A stretch of 20,206 nucleotides of DNA from Isoetes engelmannii (GCA_011763485.2 JAANSK020287046.1:1-20206), one strand, 5' to 3'; shown: positions 1 to 8,310, counted from the stretch's first letter. The notes: generated from the letters alone by a model not told the origin. A program made the numbers and translations.

Positions 1-232
1 CTTTTCTTGCTCCTCACTCACCTTGTAATATTGCCATTCTTTTAATACATTGACACAAGTTCTTCAAAAAAAAAAAATAGACAATAACATTCATGTGATA
101 ATTGAAGTACTAGCCTACAATCACGTAATATATGATGTGACAGCACATGGCCTCCTTCATCTTGTACAAATATAGGAGAATAGCATATGCATTGTGTGAG
201 CAGAAAAGGCGACTGTCCTCTGAGAAATAAGA
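1..232. other. AT-rich flank, no gene seen
   Basis: No supported gene. There is a short A-run near 67-79. The reading frames here are short and show no family motif. It could hold the promoter or 5' part of the LRR relic that starts at 233, but I see no clear TATA box or other signal. Confidence 0.5.
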
Positions 233-1208
233 ATGGCATCACTTGGTCAATATCTCGAGTTTGAGTGGGTCAAAAAGTTTGAGAAGTATGTGAGATATTA
301 CTCTGTTGATGAGTTTGTGGATGATTTAGGAGTTAGATCACAGGAGAAAAGGTAAAAAATTGAGGGATTCCAAAATAGCAATCGATAGAGATGATATTAA
401 CGTATTCAAAGGAGAATGGTGCAAGTTGGGATCTTTGTTGCACGAAAATGAAGGAGGTATCAACTTCTTATGGCTTTATCTTCCCGGACTAATGAGTGGA
501 GAGTTGGATTCATGTATAGATGCCATGGGCAAAGGTTTCAACCAGTTGCAAAAGATCCAATTCTGGAAAGAAACAGAGTGCAAGGAAACTGTGGAGATTC
601 TATGCAACGCATTAGCAAGAGAATATTGCAGAGTAGAATTGTTGCAGATATGAAACTGCATAATCGGTCAAAAGGGAGTGGATAGCATCATGACGAGTCT
701 TAAACATCAATGCCATGTAGATCTTAAGGATGTTGTGTGACTAATACTAAAAATATAAATTCAATAAAGCAAGCTATATGTTCTGGTTTCATGACAGGAT
801 TAAGTCTTTGGAGCACTGACATAGGGGATGATCGAGTGAAGCAATTGTGTGAAGCCATTCAAAACCCTGGATTCAACATGCTTTATCTAGAAGTCTGCCT
901 TCCAAGCACTACCTTGGTGAAAAACATCATACGCGCGATCAACTCCTCACAGTGCAAATAGAAGCATTGTGCATCTATCCTTCTCTACTACAAAACCATG
1001 AGTTAGATCTTGATGAGCGTCATTACTACAAAATACACCACCTAAAGGTACATGTGAAAGGATATTATACGTACATGAAGATGGTACATCCAATAATACG
1101 ATTAAGAATATCCTACCAGCCCAACTCCTAAGGGTTTGCCATTTGGGCAACCCACAAAGAGTTCAGTATCATGTACTTAAGGATACATTTAACATGATGC
1201 ACCACTAA
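233..1208 (+). pseudogene. Decayed leucine-rich-repeat protein gene
   Basis: An ATG at 233 opens a 40-codon frame (begins MASLGQYLEFEWVKKF) that ends in TAA at 353-355. The coding signal continues in other frames: 360-653 (97 codons), on past a TGA at 651 to a TGA at 738, then 737-961, and short pieces to a stop at 1206. Several pieces have the ribonuclease-inhibitor type LRR pattern, with spaced Leu/Ile and a Cys/Asn before an amphipathic helix: GLSLWSTDIGDDRVKQLCEA (about 797-856) and the stretch around NCIIGQKGVDSIM. Such repeats occur in plant NLR and RNI-like proteins, usually as protein-binding surfaces. The frame changes and stops argue for a pseudogene. Unrecognised introns are the alternative, since a GT at 352 could be a donor. 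No NB-ARC or kinase motif is visible, so the parent family is not certain. Confidence 0.45.
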
Positions 1209-2133
1209 ATGTTTCTTATTATGCAAGATAGAAGTGTAATAAAGAATAGTAATAGTAGGAGAAGGACAACAATTTTGCATTGCCTCGCTTTGATGGTGGG
1301 TGAGAATATTCTAAACATATGCTGATATATTCCAAGAATATGCTGGTTACATACTTTAACCTTAATGTATAATTAACATGCAATTGCAGTTTACCCGCTT
1401 TAACTGGTGTTTCTAACTTATATTCATTCATACTCCAAAATTTTTCCCACGCAATTGGACTTTCTAAGCCCTTTCGCATTTACCAAGGACAACATAGAAC
1501 AATGCCAACACTTGCAATAATATCATAGAAAACATATGACATTCATGTTTTACCACATTATGATATCAGATATTCAACAAGAGCATGCTAACATAATGTA
1601 ACCGTGACTACATTGTCATTCAAGCATATACCATCTCTAGATATATCAACAGACATGAATACATAGAAGTCTAGCATTCCCCCCATAAGGAAAGCTCATT
1701 CTGAGGTGTCATGATAACCCACATTTCCATTCTACGATTTGCATGAACATACCATCATCTATGGATTGCGGTAAATTCCTAAAACCATTTTCCCCCATAA
1801 GGGACACCACTTGGCTAGATAATTTAGTTGCTAAGACCATTATGTATGTTAACTTCCCATTCTATGGAAATACCCATTCCTTACCTTATGTATTATTATC
1901 ATTAGCCCCTTGGCTCCACGCCATGACCATGCTAGAAGCCCCCATAAGCTTCTCAGATCCTCCTCAAGGAGAACAGGTGTCACATATTGATAAACATCAT
2001 TTATTCCCTCTTCATGTGTTCGAGTCCCCATGTCATAACTCGAAATATCTGCAGTCCATGTTAGCCAACGACAATTACAATAATCCTACCATGCTCTGCT
2101 CTTTTTAGCCTTATTCTCAATACTCTACGTTTC
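1209..2133. other. Intergenic, weak internal repeats, one 121-codon frame
   Basis: No gene can be supported. The longest frame (1743-2108, plus) has no recognisable motif and a composition like translated non-coding DNA. The ten-base word CCCCCATAAG recurs at about 1680, 1792 and 1939 with loosely similar flanks (GGTGTCA nearby), which suggests an old, very diverged repeat. No RNA gene was recognised. Confidence 0.4.
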
Positions 2134-2291
2134 TGTAATGGGCCCATGGTAGACCGCTCAAGTATTCGATCCTTGAATGTGCCTGTGGGGCGTTCCCGAG
2201 ACACCGGCATAAGTGAGTAGAAGCGACTACTCATAAACGTCTAGATGGTTTTGCCCAGTTGGTTAAGGGCATGTCGGTTAGGAATGTTATA
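2134..2291 (+). repeat. TRIM left LTR
   Basis: About 158 bp. Shares its start (TGTAATGGGCCCATGG), the phrase AGACCGCTC, a central CATAAACRTC and the end GGAATGTTATA with the right repeat. Confidence 0.68.
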
Positions 2292-2293
2292 GT

Positions 2294-2305
2294 TGGTATC
2301 AGAGC
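2294..2305 (+). other. TRIM primer-binding site (tRNA-iMet)
   Basis: TGGTATCAGAGC is the exact complement of the 3' end of plant initiator tRNA-Met including CCA. It is the usual primer site of TRIMs and many plant LTR elements and lies two bases after the left LTR. Confidence 0.8.
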
Positions 2306-2343
2306 AGGGCTCGAGTTCAAGTCTCCATGGGGGCATGTATGAC

Positions 2344-2408
2344 TTGGATACCATTGGATGGTATGGTCTTGGCTTGGTCTTGGACACCATTGGATGGTGT
2401 GGTCTATG
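2344..2408 (+). repeat. 36-bp tandem duplication inside the TRIM
   Basis: TTGGATACCATTGGATGGTA at 2344 is repeated as TTGGACACCATTGGATGGTG 36 bases later, with similar flanks (TGGTCT). It makes up much of the internal region. Confidence 0.7.
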
Positions 2409-2452
2409 GTCTTGTGATGCTCGAGGACGAGCATAGTTCTAGTGAGAGAGAT

Positions 2453-2595
2453 TATAACGGACCCATGGGAGACCGCTCGATTAGATCTTGGTGTGGCGTT
2501 TCCTAATACCACCATAAGAGGGTGGGATGGATTTCCCATAAACATCCGGATGTTTTGGTCAGTTGGTTAGGCCGGGGTGGTTAAGGAACGTTATA
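2453..2595 (+). repeat. TRIM right LTR
   Basis: About 143 bp, aligned with the left LTR from TATAACGGACCCATGG to GGAACGTTATA. It follows the purine-rich AGTGAGAGAGA at 2441-2451. The clear divergence from the left LTR indicates age. Confidence 0.66.
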
Positions 2596-2652
2596 GGGTA
2601 AGAATGCAAGGACAAAGAGGATAAGAGAGGGTAGAAGCCAGAGTCAATCATA

Positions 2653-2877
2653 GCCAGAGAGCTTCCTGATGCGCTCTCCAACACTGCTGTAATTGGAACA
2701 ATACCACCTAATTTGCCTAAACTGGCCTATTTTTTAGGTGGGCTGATGTATAAGGGAAGGTTCGCCACCTGGCGGTTCCTCAGTGGGTATTCGCCGATGG
2801 CACCGTCGCTCGTGGCAGATGCACTCACTGAACTGAGAAAAGCTTTGTTGGAAGTCTGGAAATGGAGGCAGCTCTAG
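2653..2877 (+). other. Unassigned open frame, possible terminal exon
   Basis: A frame opens after a TAG at 2632 and runs to TAG at 2875-2877. From 2653 it reads ARELPDALSNTAVIGTIPPN and onward through a Gly/Tyr/Phe-rich middle to an amphipathic helix (VADALTELRKALLEVWKWRQL). The composition is protein-like and the frame is well filled, but there is no early ATG, so it would have to be a last exon. I do not recognise the family. No other exon was found upstream, where the TRIM ends at 2595. Chance is a serious alternative. Confidence 0.2.
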
Positions 2878-3814
2878 CCAGACTGTGGTTTCTAAAAATG
2901 AATTCAACATACATAAACGAAAAGGCGCCCTCTTTTTTGCAAAAGGAATTGCATGTACGATTCAAAGCCCCTTCGTTGTGAAGCCCTATATGCAGCCCTA
3001 TATAATCCCTCAACAATGAGTCCCGGAGATATTAAAAACCACTTTGCCTCCTTCAATAAGAATGAGAAACCCTATTTTGCCAAAAGCCCAAAGAATTATA
3101 GCTAAATTTTAAAGATTAGGAATGCAGAAGAAAGGGGTTGTATCGAGTGACGCTGTCATGCCGACATCAAAATTCGATAGAAAAGGTTTAATTGCACTCA
3201 AATGCATCTATTAAAAATGTGCTTACACGTTGTGGGCCCTTGAGCTCAAAATTATGCAGAATCATGCCTCAAGGACCCCTTTGCATAACTCTGTCAAAAA
3301 ATGGTGCATCTAGCAGAAGAAGCAAACAAACGAACAAGCAGATATAAGTCCAGGCAACACCGGGCAAGCCACCAGAGAAAAACACTCTGACGAAATTGGC
3401 TCAACCCTCGACAGTCTAGAACTTATCATCTTGTTTTCTCCAGCAATGAAGGTCAGAGAAGGAGCTATGGAGGGGCCATCTTCTTTAAACTGGGCAATAC
3501 CATACACTGTGAGGACAACGGAAAGGAATACCACAAGTTCGGAAGCTCCAAGGGATCCGCAGGCCCGACCATTTCTGTGTCTCTCAAAGGTCCCAATTTT
3601 ACAAAGGGTTCGACCAGCAAATATAACTGCCGGAATGGATCATAGGAAGAGGAAGGTGGGAGGAGACGACCAGATTCAAAGCTTACGATGCCTAACGCTA
3701 ATCGACGGTAGCCAACCTAACCTTTACCTGCCGAAGGCAGCTGGACAAATCATCTGGACCATCCAACCACGCACCCCGACCCATCTCAGCCGTCCAACCC
3801 AAAAATCCACTATC
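2878..3814. other. Intergenic, no supported gene
   Basis: Overlapping frames on both strands around 3310-3889 have no recognisable motif. The only structure is a hairpin at 3234-3278: GGGCCCTTGAG pairs with CTCAAGGACCC (10 of 11 bases) across a 23-base loop. Confidence 0.4.
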
Positions 3815-3939
3815 GGCCCATCAAGGAAAGGGTTTACCCTTCGGGCAACCGAAATAAAAAAACGCTCACACATGAAAAACCATTTATAACAAAAAATATA
3901 TTGATTTCACTTGAGGCGCGGCTTAGGGTTAGGGTTAGG
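3815..3939 (+). promoter_or_regulatory. Telo-box / site II promoter of the snoRNA cluster
   Basis: GGCCCA (site II, TGGGCC on the other strand) is at 3815-3820, a TATAA at 3885-3889, and TTAGGGTTAGGGTTAGG at 3923-3939, whose complement contains the telo-box core AACCCTAA twice. In plants, telo-boxes with site II elements mark promoters of ribosomal protein genes and polycistronic snoRNA genes. The U14 gene begins about 120 bp downstream, which fits a Pol II promoter with a short leader. The triple TTAGGG could also be a short interstitial telomere-like repeat. Function is inferred from position. Confidence 0.5.
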
Positions 3940-4057
3940 TTGGACTCAAGACTTACATAGGCAGGCGCAAACCCGGTTCTCTGCATCGTGCGTCCTGTTT
4001 CCGGTTTCGATTAGATAGTTATAAATCTGTGATGCATGCTTATGGTGTTAATTTATC

Positions 4058-4178
4058 TGGTCTGTGATGATAATCCTAAGGCTTGTTTCTCAAACATTCG
4101 CAGTGGCCGCCCTAGAGTTCTCGCCTGCCAGGCTTGAGTGCTGATGCGGCTTTAACCTTCCTTGGATATCTGAGACCA
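4058..4178 (+). ncRNA. U14 (SNORD14): U14 box C/D small nucleolar RNA
   Basis: All parts of a U14 snoRNA are present in 121 nt. The terminal stem is TGGTC (4058-4062) with GACCA (4174-4178), the C box GTGATGA (4064-4070) and the D box CTGA (4170-4173). Domain A, CATTCGCAGT (4095-4104), is complementary to ACTGCGAATG near the 5' end of 18S rRNA. This pairing is needed for early 18S processing in yeast. Domain B, CCTTCCTTGGAT (4156-4167), pairs perfectly over 12 nt with ATCCAAGGAAGG of 18S. The fifth base before the D box faces the C of ATCC, the site known as Cm414 in yeast and Cm462 in human. Length matches plant and yeast U14. A CTGA at 4141-4144 may serve as D'. It is probably processed from a transcript shared with the snoRNA 42 nt downstream, as in plant U14 clusters. 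Confidence 0.93.
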
Positions 4179-4220
4179 ATTCATGTATGTGAGTTTCTTT
4201 TTCTTTGTTCAATTGCATTC

Positions 4221-4307
4221 TGACAATGATGATAACAAGCTCCCTCTACTGAACTAGTAGTGTGGAATCACTTTGGCATTCGAACCCTATTTCGCCACAC
4301 TGAGTCA
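4221..4307 (+). ncRNA. Box C/D snoRNA targeting 18S rRNA next to the U14 site
   Basis: About 87 nt: terminal stem TGAC (4221-4224) with GTCA (4304-4307), C box ATGATGA (4226-4232), D' box CTGA (4249-4252), D box CTGA (4300-4303). The D' guide GCTCCCTCT (4239-4247) pairs with AGAGGGAGC of 18S. The +5 rule puts the methyl group on the first G of GGG, which by my count equals human Gm436. A second element, TCGAACCCTA (4280-4289), is a perfect 10-nt match to TAGGGTTCGA six bases upstream on 18S, in the right antiparallel order, but too far from the D box to guide by the normal rule. It looks like accessory pairing. An internal hairpin, AGTGTGG (4259-4265) with CCACACT (4295-4301), encloses it. 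No good C' box is seen. Its place 42 nt after U14 supports a cluster. Confidence 0.72.
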
Positions 4308-4694
4308 TTGTTATGTTTTAGTTTTCCCTGATTGCAACAATCTCAAGCTATAAGTCATAAGATCTTTGCTGTTTTGATTGCTTCAAAAAGTCGGTTTTTG
4401 TCTGAACAATGGAAGCAAGCTCTTCTCTGTAAGGTGAGTACTGTAAGGTGATTACTGTCATTGCTAAATTGTGAAAGGTTTTGCTTTGCCCGATTAGTGA
4501 AGTTTTGCTTGACAAAGGTAGTTGCTGGCATTTCTTTTTCTTTTTCAGAAGGTTGTTTATCTGTCTGTGTGCATAATTTATCATGCACATTCCCGGGCTC
4601 TTTTGAATGTACAATTTCAATTTAAAGCCCCAAAAGTGTGCCATATTAAGATGCTGCCCTGTGTTGCATGCCTGGCGTTTTATCGCAGGGGTGC
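4308..4694. other. Possible rest of the snoRNA transcript, no further RNA recognised
   Basis: No more C/D pairs with a terminal stem were found. A 14-bp tandem duplication, CTGTAAGGTGAGTA then CTGTAAGGTGATTA, lies at 4427-4454. H/ACA RNAs cannot be excluded by eye. Overlapping frames on both strands show no family motif. Confidence 0.4.
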
Positions 4695-4819
4695 ATTCCA
4701 ATCTGTGCACAGAGAGGATAAACCTTCTGTAAAACCACGGAGCATCTGACCTTTCATGTTGATGCAATAGCCTTGTATGATGTCCTTCCTTTCCTCGGAA
4801 ATAAGTACTTCCAAACAGA
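4695..4819 (+). repeat. Duplicated block, copy 1 (possible structured RNA)
   Basis: 125 bp nearly identical to 7384-7504: about four substitutions and one 4-base length difference. It can fold: TCTGTG (near 4702) pairs with CACGGA (near 4737), and inside this ACAGAGAGG pairs with CCTTCTGT. In copy 2 the outer stem changes from a T-G wobble to a C-G pair, so it is kept. No C/D or H/ACA box set is complete. Strand is arbitrary. Lying downstream of a snoRNA cluster, it may be an unrecognised small RNA or just a segmental duplication. Confidence 0.75.
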
Positions 4820-5139
4820 AATGGATATTATCAAGGTACGTGCATACAAACAATTTCGTAAGAAGTTATATCATGAATATTTGCATATATGAGAAGAGAT
4901 CCATAAGCGAGTTTCTGCGGAGTAGAGCCAGCTCTCTTTTTAAGGCAGAGAACTACTGTAGGGAAATTGCTCCTATGATTAAGTGTAATAACTACAAGGA
5001 ATTCATTGTATAAGCAAATCGCCCAAGTTCCAAACAAATTTCTAGGATAGGATGACATGCAGCGAGAAGAGGATTGATTTATGGGCCCGAAGCCAACAAC
5101 AAGCTGAAGCCGAAGCCTAATTCGCAGGCGCAAGAGTTC
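4820..5139. other. Intergenic, nothing recognised
   Basis: Mixed-composition DNA between the duplicated block and the tandem array. A weak match (ATAAGCGAGTTTCTGCGG near 4901) to a stretch near 7533 suggests the duplication once extended further. Confidence 0.4.
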
Positions 5140-5440
5140 TGTGATTATGCAAAATATGCAATCCCTTTTTCGAGGAATATCCGGCTGAAATTGAAAATAG
5201 AATGTAACTGTGATTTGATGTACGTGCAAAACATGCAATCTCCTTTTCCAAGGAATATTCGGCTGAAACTGAAGATAGAATGTAACTGTGCTTTGAGATG
5301 CTTGCAAAACATGCAATCTCCTTTTCCAAGGAATATTCGGCTGAAACTGAAGATAGAATGTAACTGTGCTTTTTTAGATGCTTGCAAAACATGCAATCTC
5401 CTTTTCAAGGAATATCCGGCTGAAACTGAAAATAGAATGT
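5140..5440 (+). repeat. Tandem array, about 3.9 copies of a 77-80 bp unit
   Basis: The word ATGCAATC recurs at 5156, 5233, 5311 and 5391 (spacings 77, 78, 80). Each unit carries a small hairpin (TGCA, loop, TGCA), the phrase GGAATATYCGGCTGAAA and GAATGTAACTGTG. Copies 2 and 3 are almost identical and the outer ones more diverged, the usual picture of unequal exchange. The period is close to a multiple of three and lacks stops, so long frames run through in several frames on both strands. These are probably artefacts of the repeat and no protein should be inferred. Each unit has CTGA and a weak C-box-like word (TTGATGT or GAGATGC), but no terminal stem or rRNA match was found. Confidence 0.9.
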
Positions 5441-6514
5441 CTTAATTGTGTGCTGCATCATTTGTCCTAATCGTGTGCTGCATCAATTTGTTGTTTGTGA
5501 GAACAAGATAATGAAAGAACAGTGCAACAAAAGAAGTATTTGGCCTCATGTTTTCTAGATCCTTGAGCAAGATTCAGGCCATATTTTTGAAGCTTTCTTC
5601 ATTTACATGGCAGGACGGACGAGCAGCTTGGTTGGATCGCTTTTTAATATTCAACTGATCGCCCTCCAATATTAAAGCATTTTACATGACTGTGTAGCAA
5701 ATCAATGGCATGTTTTCTATCTCTGTTTCATCTTAGGCATATGTTAGGATCGATTTGCAGCCTTTTACCCATCATGAGCGGATTATTGCTTTTGTCGGAT
5801 TACGGCTCTTGCGTGCTTACTCCGACTTGGTTCTGCCTTTTTTCTTTTGCTGTGAAGCATTGAGCCTCATGCCATTGTTTGTGTATAGATCCCTGGAGAC
5901 AACAGAGCTTTCCATGAGTCGAAATACAGTGTAGATTATGAACACGAAGATAAAAACTCTGGAGAGAGGTTTTCATGAAATCACTTACGATATGTTGCCT
6001 TGGTTTGTTCTGGTCTTTTGGAGATGGATTGGTTGTTATGCAGATTCTGTTCTGGCATAGTTCTTCATGTTCTTGCATGGTTCTTCATGTCAACAATTCT
6101 ATTGTTTGCGTTTGCTATTGCAAGGAGGAAAGCAAAGAAAAGAAAATTGCATATGACCAGAGACGACCGATTCTAATGTTCTTTGGTTTGTACATGGGTT
6201 GTCTTAGCCCTCCCTTCAGGTTTGTAAAATTAGTTATCTTCTCCTGCTTCTCTATCACAAGCTCTGGATTGCATGAGATATACTTCATCCACAAGTGTTA
6301 ACATCGTGTAGCAGCTATAGGTCTCGTCATACAGATTTAATATAGTTTGATTCTTTAGATAACCTGATTATTTGATTCTATTATGTAGGTAGCTAAATAG
6401 CATGGAGGATATACATTGTCTAGTTCCCAAGATCCGTAAGTCTGTTACTAGTTAACTCTTTTCAGGAAAAGCTTCAATATGCCATACGCTTTCCATTAAA
6501 ACATTGTTATGCCA
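5441..6514. other. Intergenic, no gene supported
   Basis: A short imperfect duplication of GTGTGCTGCATCA lies near 5448 and 5472. The 108-codon frame at 5975-6301 is hydrophobic and has no recognisable motif. No RNA gene was recognised. Confidence 0.4.
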
Positions 6515-6569
6515 AAGGTGTTGTTCTCTATTAAAGGTGTCATTCTCTATTAAAGGTGTCATTCTCTGT
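6515..6569 (+). repeat. 19-bp tandem repeat
   Basis: TTCTCTATTAAAGGTGTCA repeats with period 19 at 6524, 6543 and 6562 (the last partial). Confidence 0.85.
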
Positions 6570-6700
6570 TGTCTGCCCAGGGTATAGGCGTTGCGATATA
6601 ATTGTCACTTCGTACAAATCTTCAGCCAGGCAACCTGATTTGCATTTTTCCCTTTTTGAGAGTGAGATGGTAGTTATCCCATTCCGGACGAATCCCCAAT

Positions 6701-6784
6701 TAGTCATATGTATAAAGTATGTTCTGTGATTCAGGTTTCATATAGTCATGTGTACGAAATATGCTCTGTGATTCAAGTTTTATA
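6701..6784 (+). repeat. 42-bp tandem duplication
   Basis: TAGTCATATGTATAAAGTAT at 6701 recurs as TAGTCATGTGTACGAAATAT at 6743. Both are followed by GYTCTGTGATTCARGTTT. The two copies differ at several positions, so the duplication is not recent. Confidence 0.85.
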
Positions 6785-7383
6785 TTTGTGGGCGACCATG
6801 CATTCCTCATCCTGGCATCCAATACTAAAATTGCAATCTCTTTCTCAAGCTAAAGAACAAATAGGAGGCATTTTGAAAGTGTTTGGAAGCAAAGTCAGGC
6901 AAGCATTCTTTGTAGACGAAGTGGAGTAGCTAGACTTGAAGCAAGCATTCCAATTTTATGAGGTGATGTAGAGCTGACCAATAAGGAAGTTTTTGATTGT
7001 CACAATTTGTACATGTATTTCACAGCAATAAGGATGGCCAAAGTAAACATCATGGCAAATGTTATGCTCATGTCGATCATAATTAACAGTTATTGACGAC
7101 TACTTAACAAATGTAGAGGAAATTACCACCTGTATGGATTAAGTTAACATTGGTTTATTTAACAGACATGAGATTATGTGCCCAGAAATATTAATGCAGT
7201 CTAAAACTAAAACAATTGTGAAGACCGTGGCACTCTGGTGCAATATGGCTGGAGCAATCGATCTTTTGATTGCAAGTTCTTCTACATTGTTTTGTTGCTT
7301 AATTATCCTTCCACCGTTTCATAGGCTTTTTAAATGGATTAGTTATATAATATGTATTTGTCGTTGTGTCAAATGTGTAGCAT
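6785..7383. other. Intergenic, no gene supported
   Basis: AT-rich DNA before the second copy of the duplicated block. No coding motif, RNA gene or transposon ends were recognised. Confidence 0.4.
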
Positions 7384-7504
7384 ATTCCAATCCGTGCACA
7401 GAGAGGATAAACGTTCTGTAAAACCACGGAGCAGCCTTTCATGTTGATGCAATAGCCTTGTATGATGTCCTTCCTCTCCTCGGAAATAAGCACTTCCAAA
7501 CAGA
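7384..7504 (+). repeat. Duplicated block, copy 2
   Basis: 121 bp, about 96% identical to 4695-4819. Flanks match only weakly, apart from ATAAAATGAGTTTCTGCA near 7533, so the duplicated core has sharp edges. The potential outer stem (TCCGTG with CACGGA) is perfect here, while the inner stem is weakened by one substitution. Copy 2 is about 2.7 kb from copy 1, in the same orientation. Confidence 0.75.
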
Positions 7505-8310
7505 TAAATAGCACATAAGAAAAGGAATTCATAAAATGAGTTTCTGCAAAAACCTACCTACACAAAGGAGTACAGATCGAAAAAACCCCTGAAAATCTCT
7601 TTTTTGGGTTGACCGGGTAAACCCTAGGGCTGGAGGAGAAGACTCAGGATTTGCGGATTGAACTGGATGGGGAGCTGAGATTTATTTGAAGGGTATTCTA
7701 AATTGAAAGCCGATTTTGGCAGAGGAAAGCCAAGTGAACTGCTCGTTTATGTGTAGTGCAAGTGATAGTCTTGCTCGTTTATGTGTAGTGCAGGAAGCTT
7801 GCTCTGAACCATCAACCACATCTTCACAACATCAAATGGACCTGTGCAAACTGGACTCTGATCATTTCAAACACATGAAACATGCCTTTCATTACTCTGT
7901 TCATTGCAAATGAACACATGATAATCCAACACATTGTTTTTCTTTCATTTAATTTTCTGCCTTTGATCATCGTTCATTGCAGATGAAGTGCACAGCCAGA
8001 GGGATTTAGTTGCCTCGTTCCAACCATATCCAGTTCCTCCACCAGCCCCAACATTTAATAACAAAAAGAGAGGAAAAAAGAATGTTTATCAAAGAAAAAA
8101 AAAATATGATAAAGAAAAAGAAATACCCACCTGTAGCAGACTCTTCCTCTTCATGGATAGGTTCGACATCCTGGATAGCTTCTTGGGTAGACGGCTGCAG
8201 TATCGTGCCTGGATCGCTAGCTCGCTTGGGCGATGTAGTTCAACTTCGACGTTCTCTTTTGAGTTTTCACTTTCGACACTACCACGTCGAATTTTTAACG
8301 GATCTTAATC
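7505..8310. other. Intergenic; 32-bp tandem duplication at 7741-7792
   Basis: GCTCGTTTATGTGTAGTGCA occurs at 7741 and 7773. The 65-codon frame at 7716-7913 has no recognised motif. On the minus strand an open stretch near 8130-8250 ends in a plausible donor (CAG/GTGGGT at about 8130) and carries an acidic segment (HEEEES), but no family could be named. Confidence 0.35.

Larger units (their letters stand above)
2134..2595 (+). mobile_element. TRIM-like miniature LTR retroelement (fossil)
   Basis: Two related direct repeats (2134-2291 and 2453-2595) flank about 160 bp with no coding capacity. The left repeat begins TGTAATGGGCCC and the right one TATAACGGACCC. Both end GGAAYGTTATA, so the ends form short inverted repeats. 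A perfect 12-base tRNA-iMet primer site, TGGTATCAGAGC, starts two bases after the left repeat. A purine-rich AGTGAGAGAGA lies just before the right repeat, in the polypurine-tract position. Total size (462 bp), LTR size and primer site fit the TRIM class of non-autonomous LTR elements, which depend on proteins from other elements. The LTRs are clearly diverged and no target duplication is visible, so the copy is old. Confidence 0.72.

Noticed and set aside
2294-2330. tRNA-like gene (GAGTTCAAGTC near a TGGTATCAGAGC)
   Set aside because: This is a primer-binding site next to an LTR; no cloverleaf can be drawn.
3310-3639. Minus-strand open frame with a hydrophobic stretch (ELVVFLSVVLTVYGIAQF)
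   Set aside because: No in-frame ATG near the start, no recognised family, and it overlaps an equally long plus-strand frame. Could be an exon but cannot be supported.
3431-3889. 152-codon plus-strand frame
   Set aside because: Composition resembles translated non-coding DNA and no motif is present. The frame overlaps the promoter-like signals.
3923-3939. Telomere end or large interstitial telomeric array
   Set aside because: Only about 17 bases, and placed where a telo-box is expected.
4290-4303. D-box guide of the second snoRNA matched to 5.8S rRNA (GCGAAAT)
   Set aside because: Only seven contiguous bases with a mismatch beside the target position; not enough.
4254-4305. Minus-strand tRNA (GGTTCGAAT word and AGTGTGG/CCACACT as acceptor stem)
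   Set aside because: Only 29 bases separate the arms and no anticodon or D arm fits. The words are explained by the snoRNA on the plus strand.
4348-4767. 139-codon minus-strand frame overlapping the snoRNA downstream region
   Set aside because: Lysine/glutamine-rich without motifs; it partly crosses the duplicated block and looks like chance.
5140-5440. CRISPR-like array
   Set aside because: Units are contiguous with no unique spacers, and the setting is a plant nuclear genome.
5074-5445. Repeat protein of about 26-residue units
   Set aside because: Open in several frames on both strands because of the repeat period; no sign that one frame is selected.
8130-8308. Minus-strand exon with acidic segment and CAG/GTGGGT donor
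   Set aside because: Two different frames look equally good, no family recognised, no partner exon.
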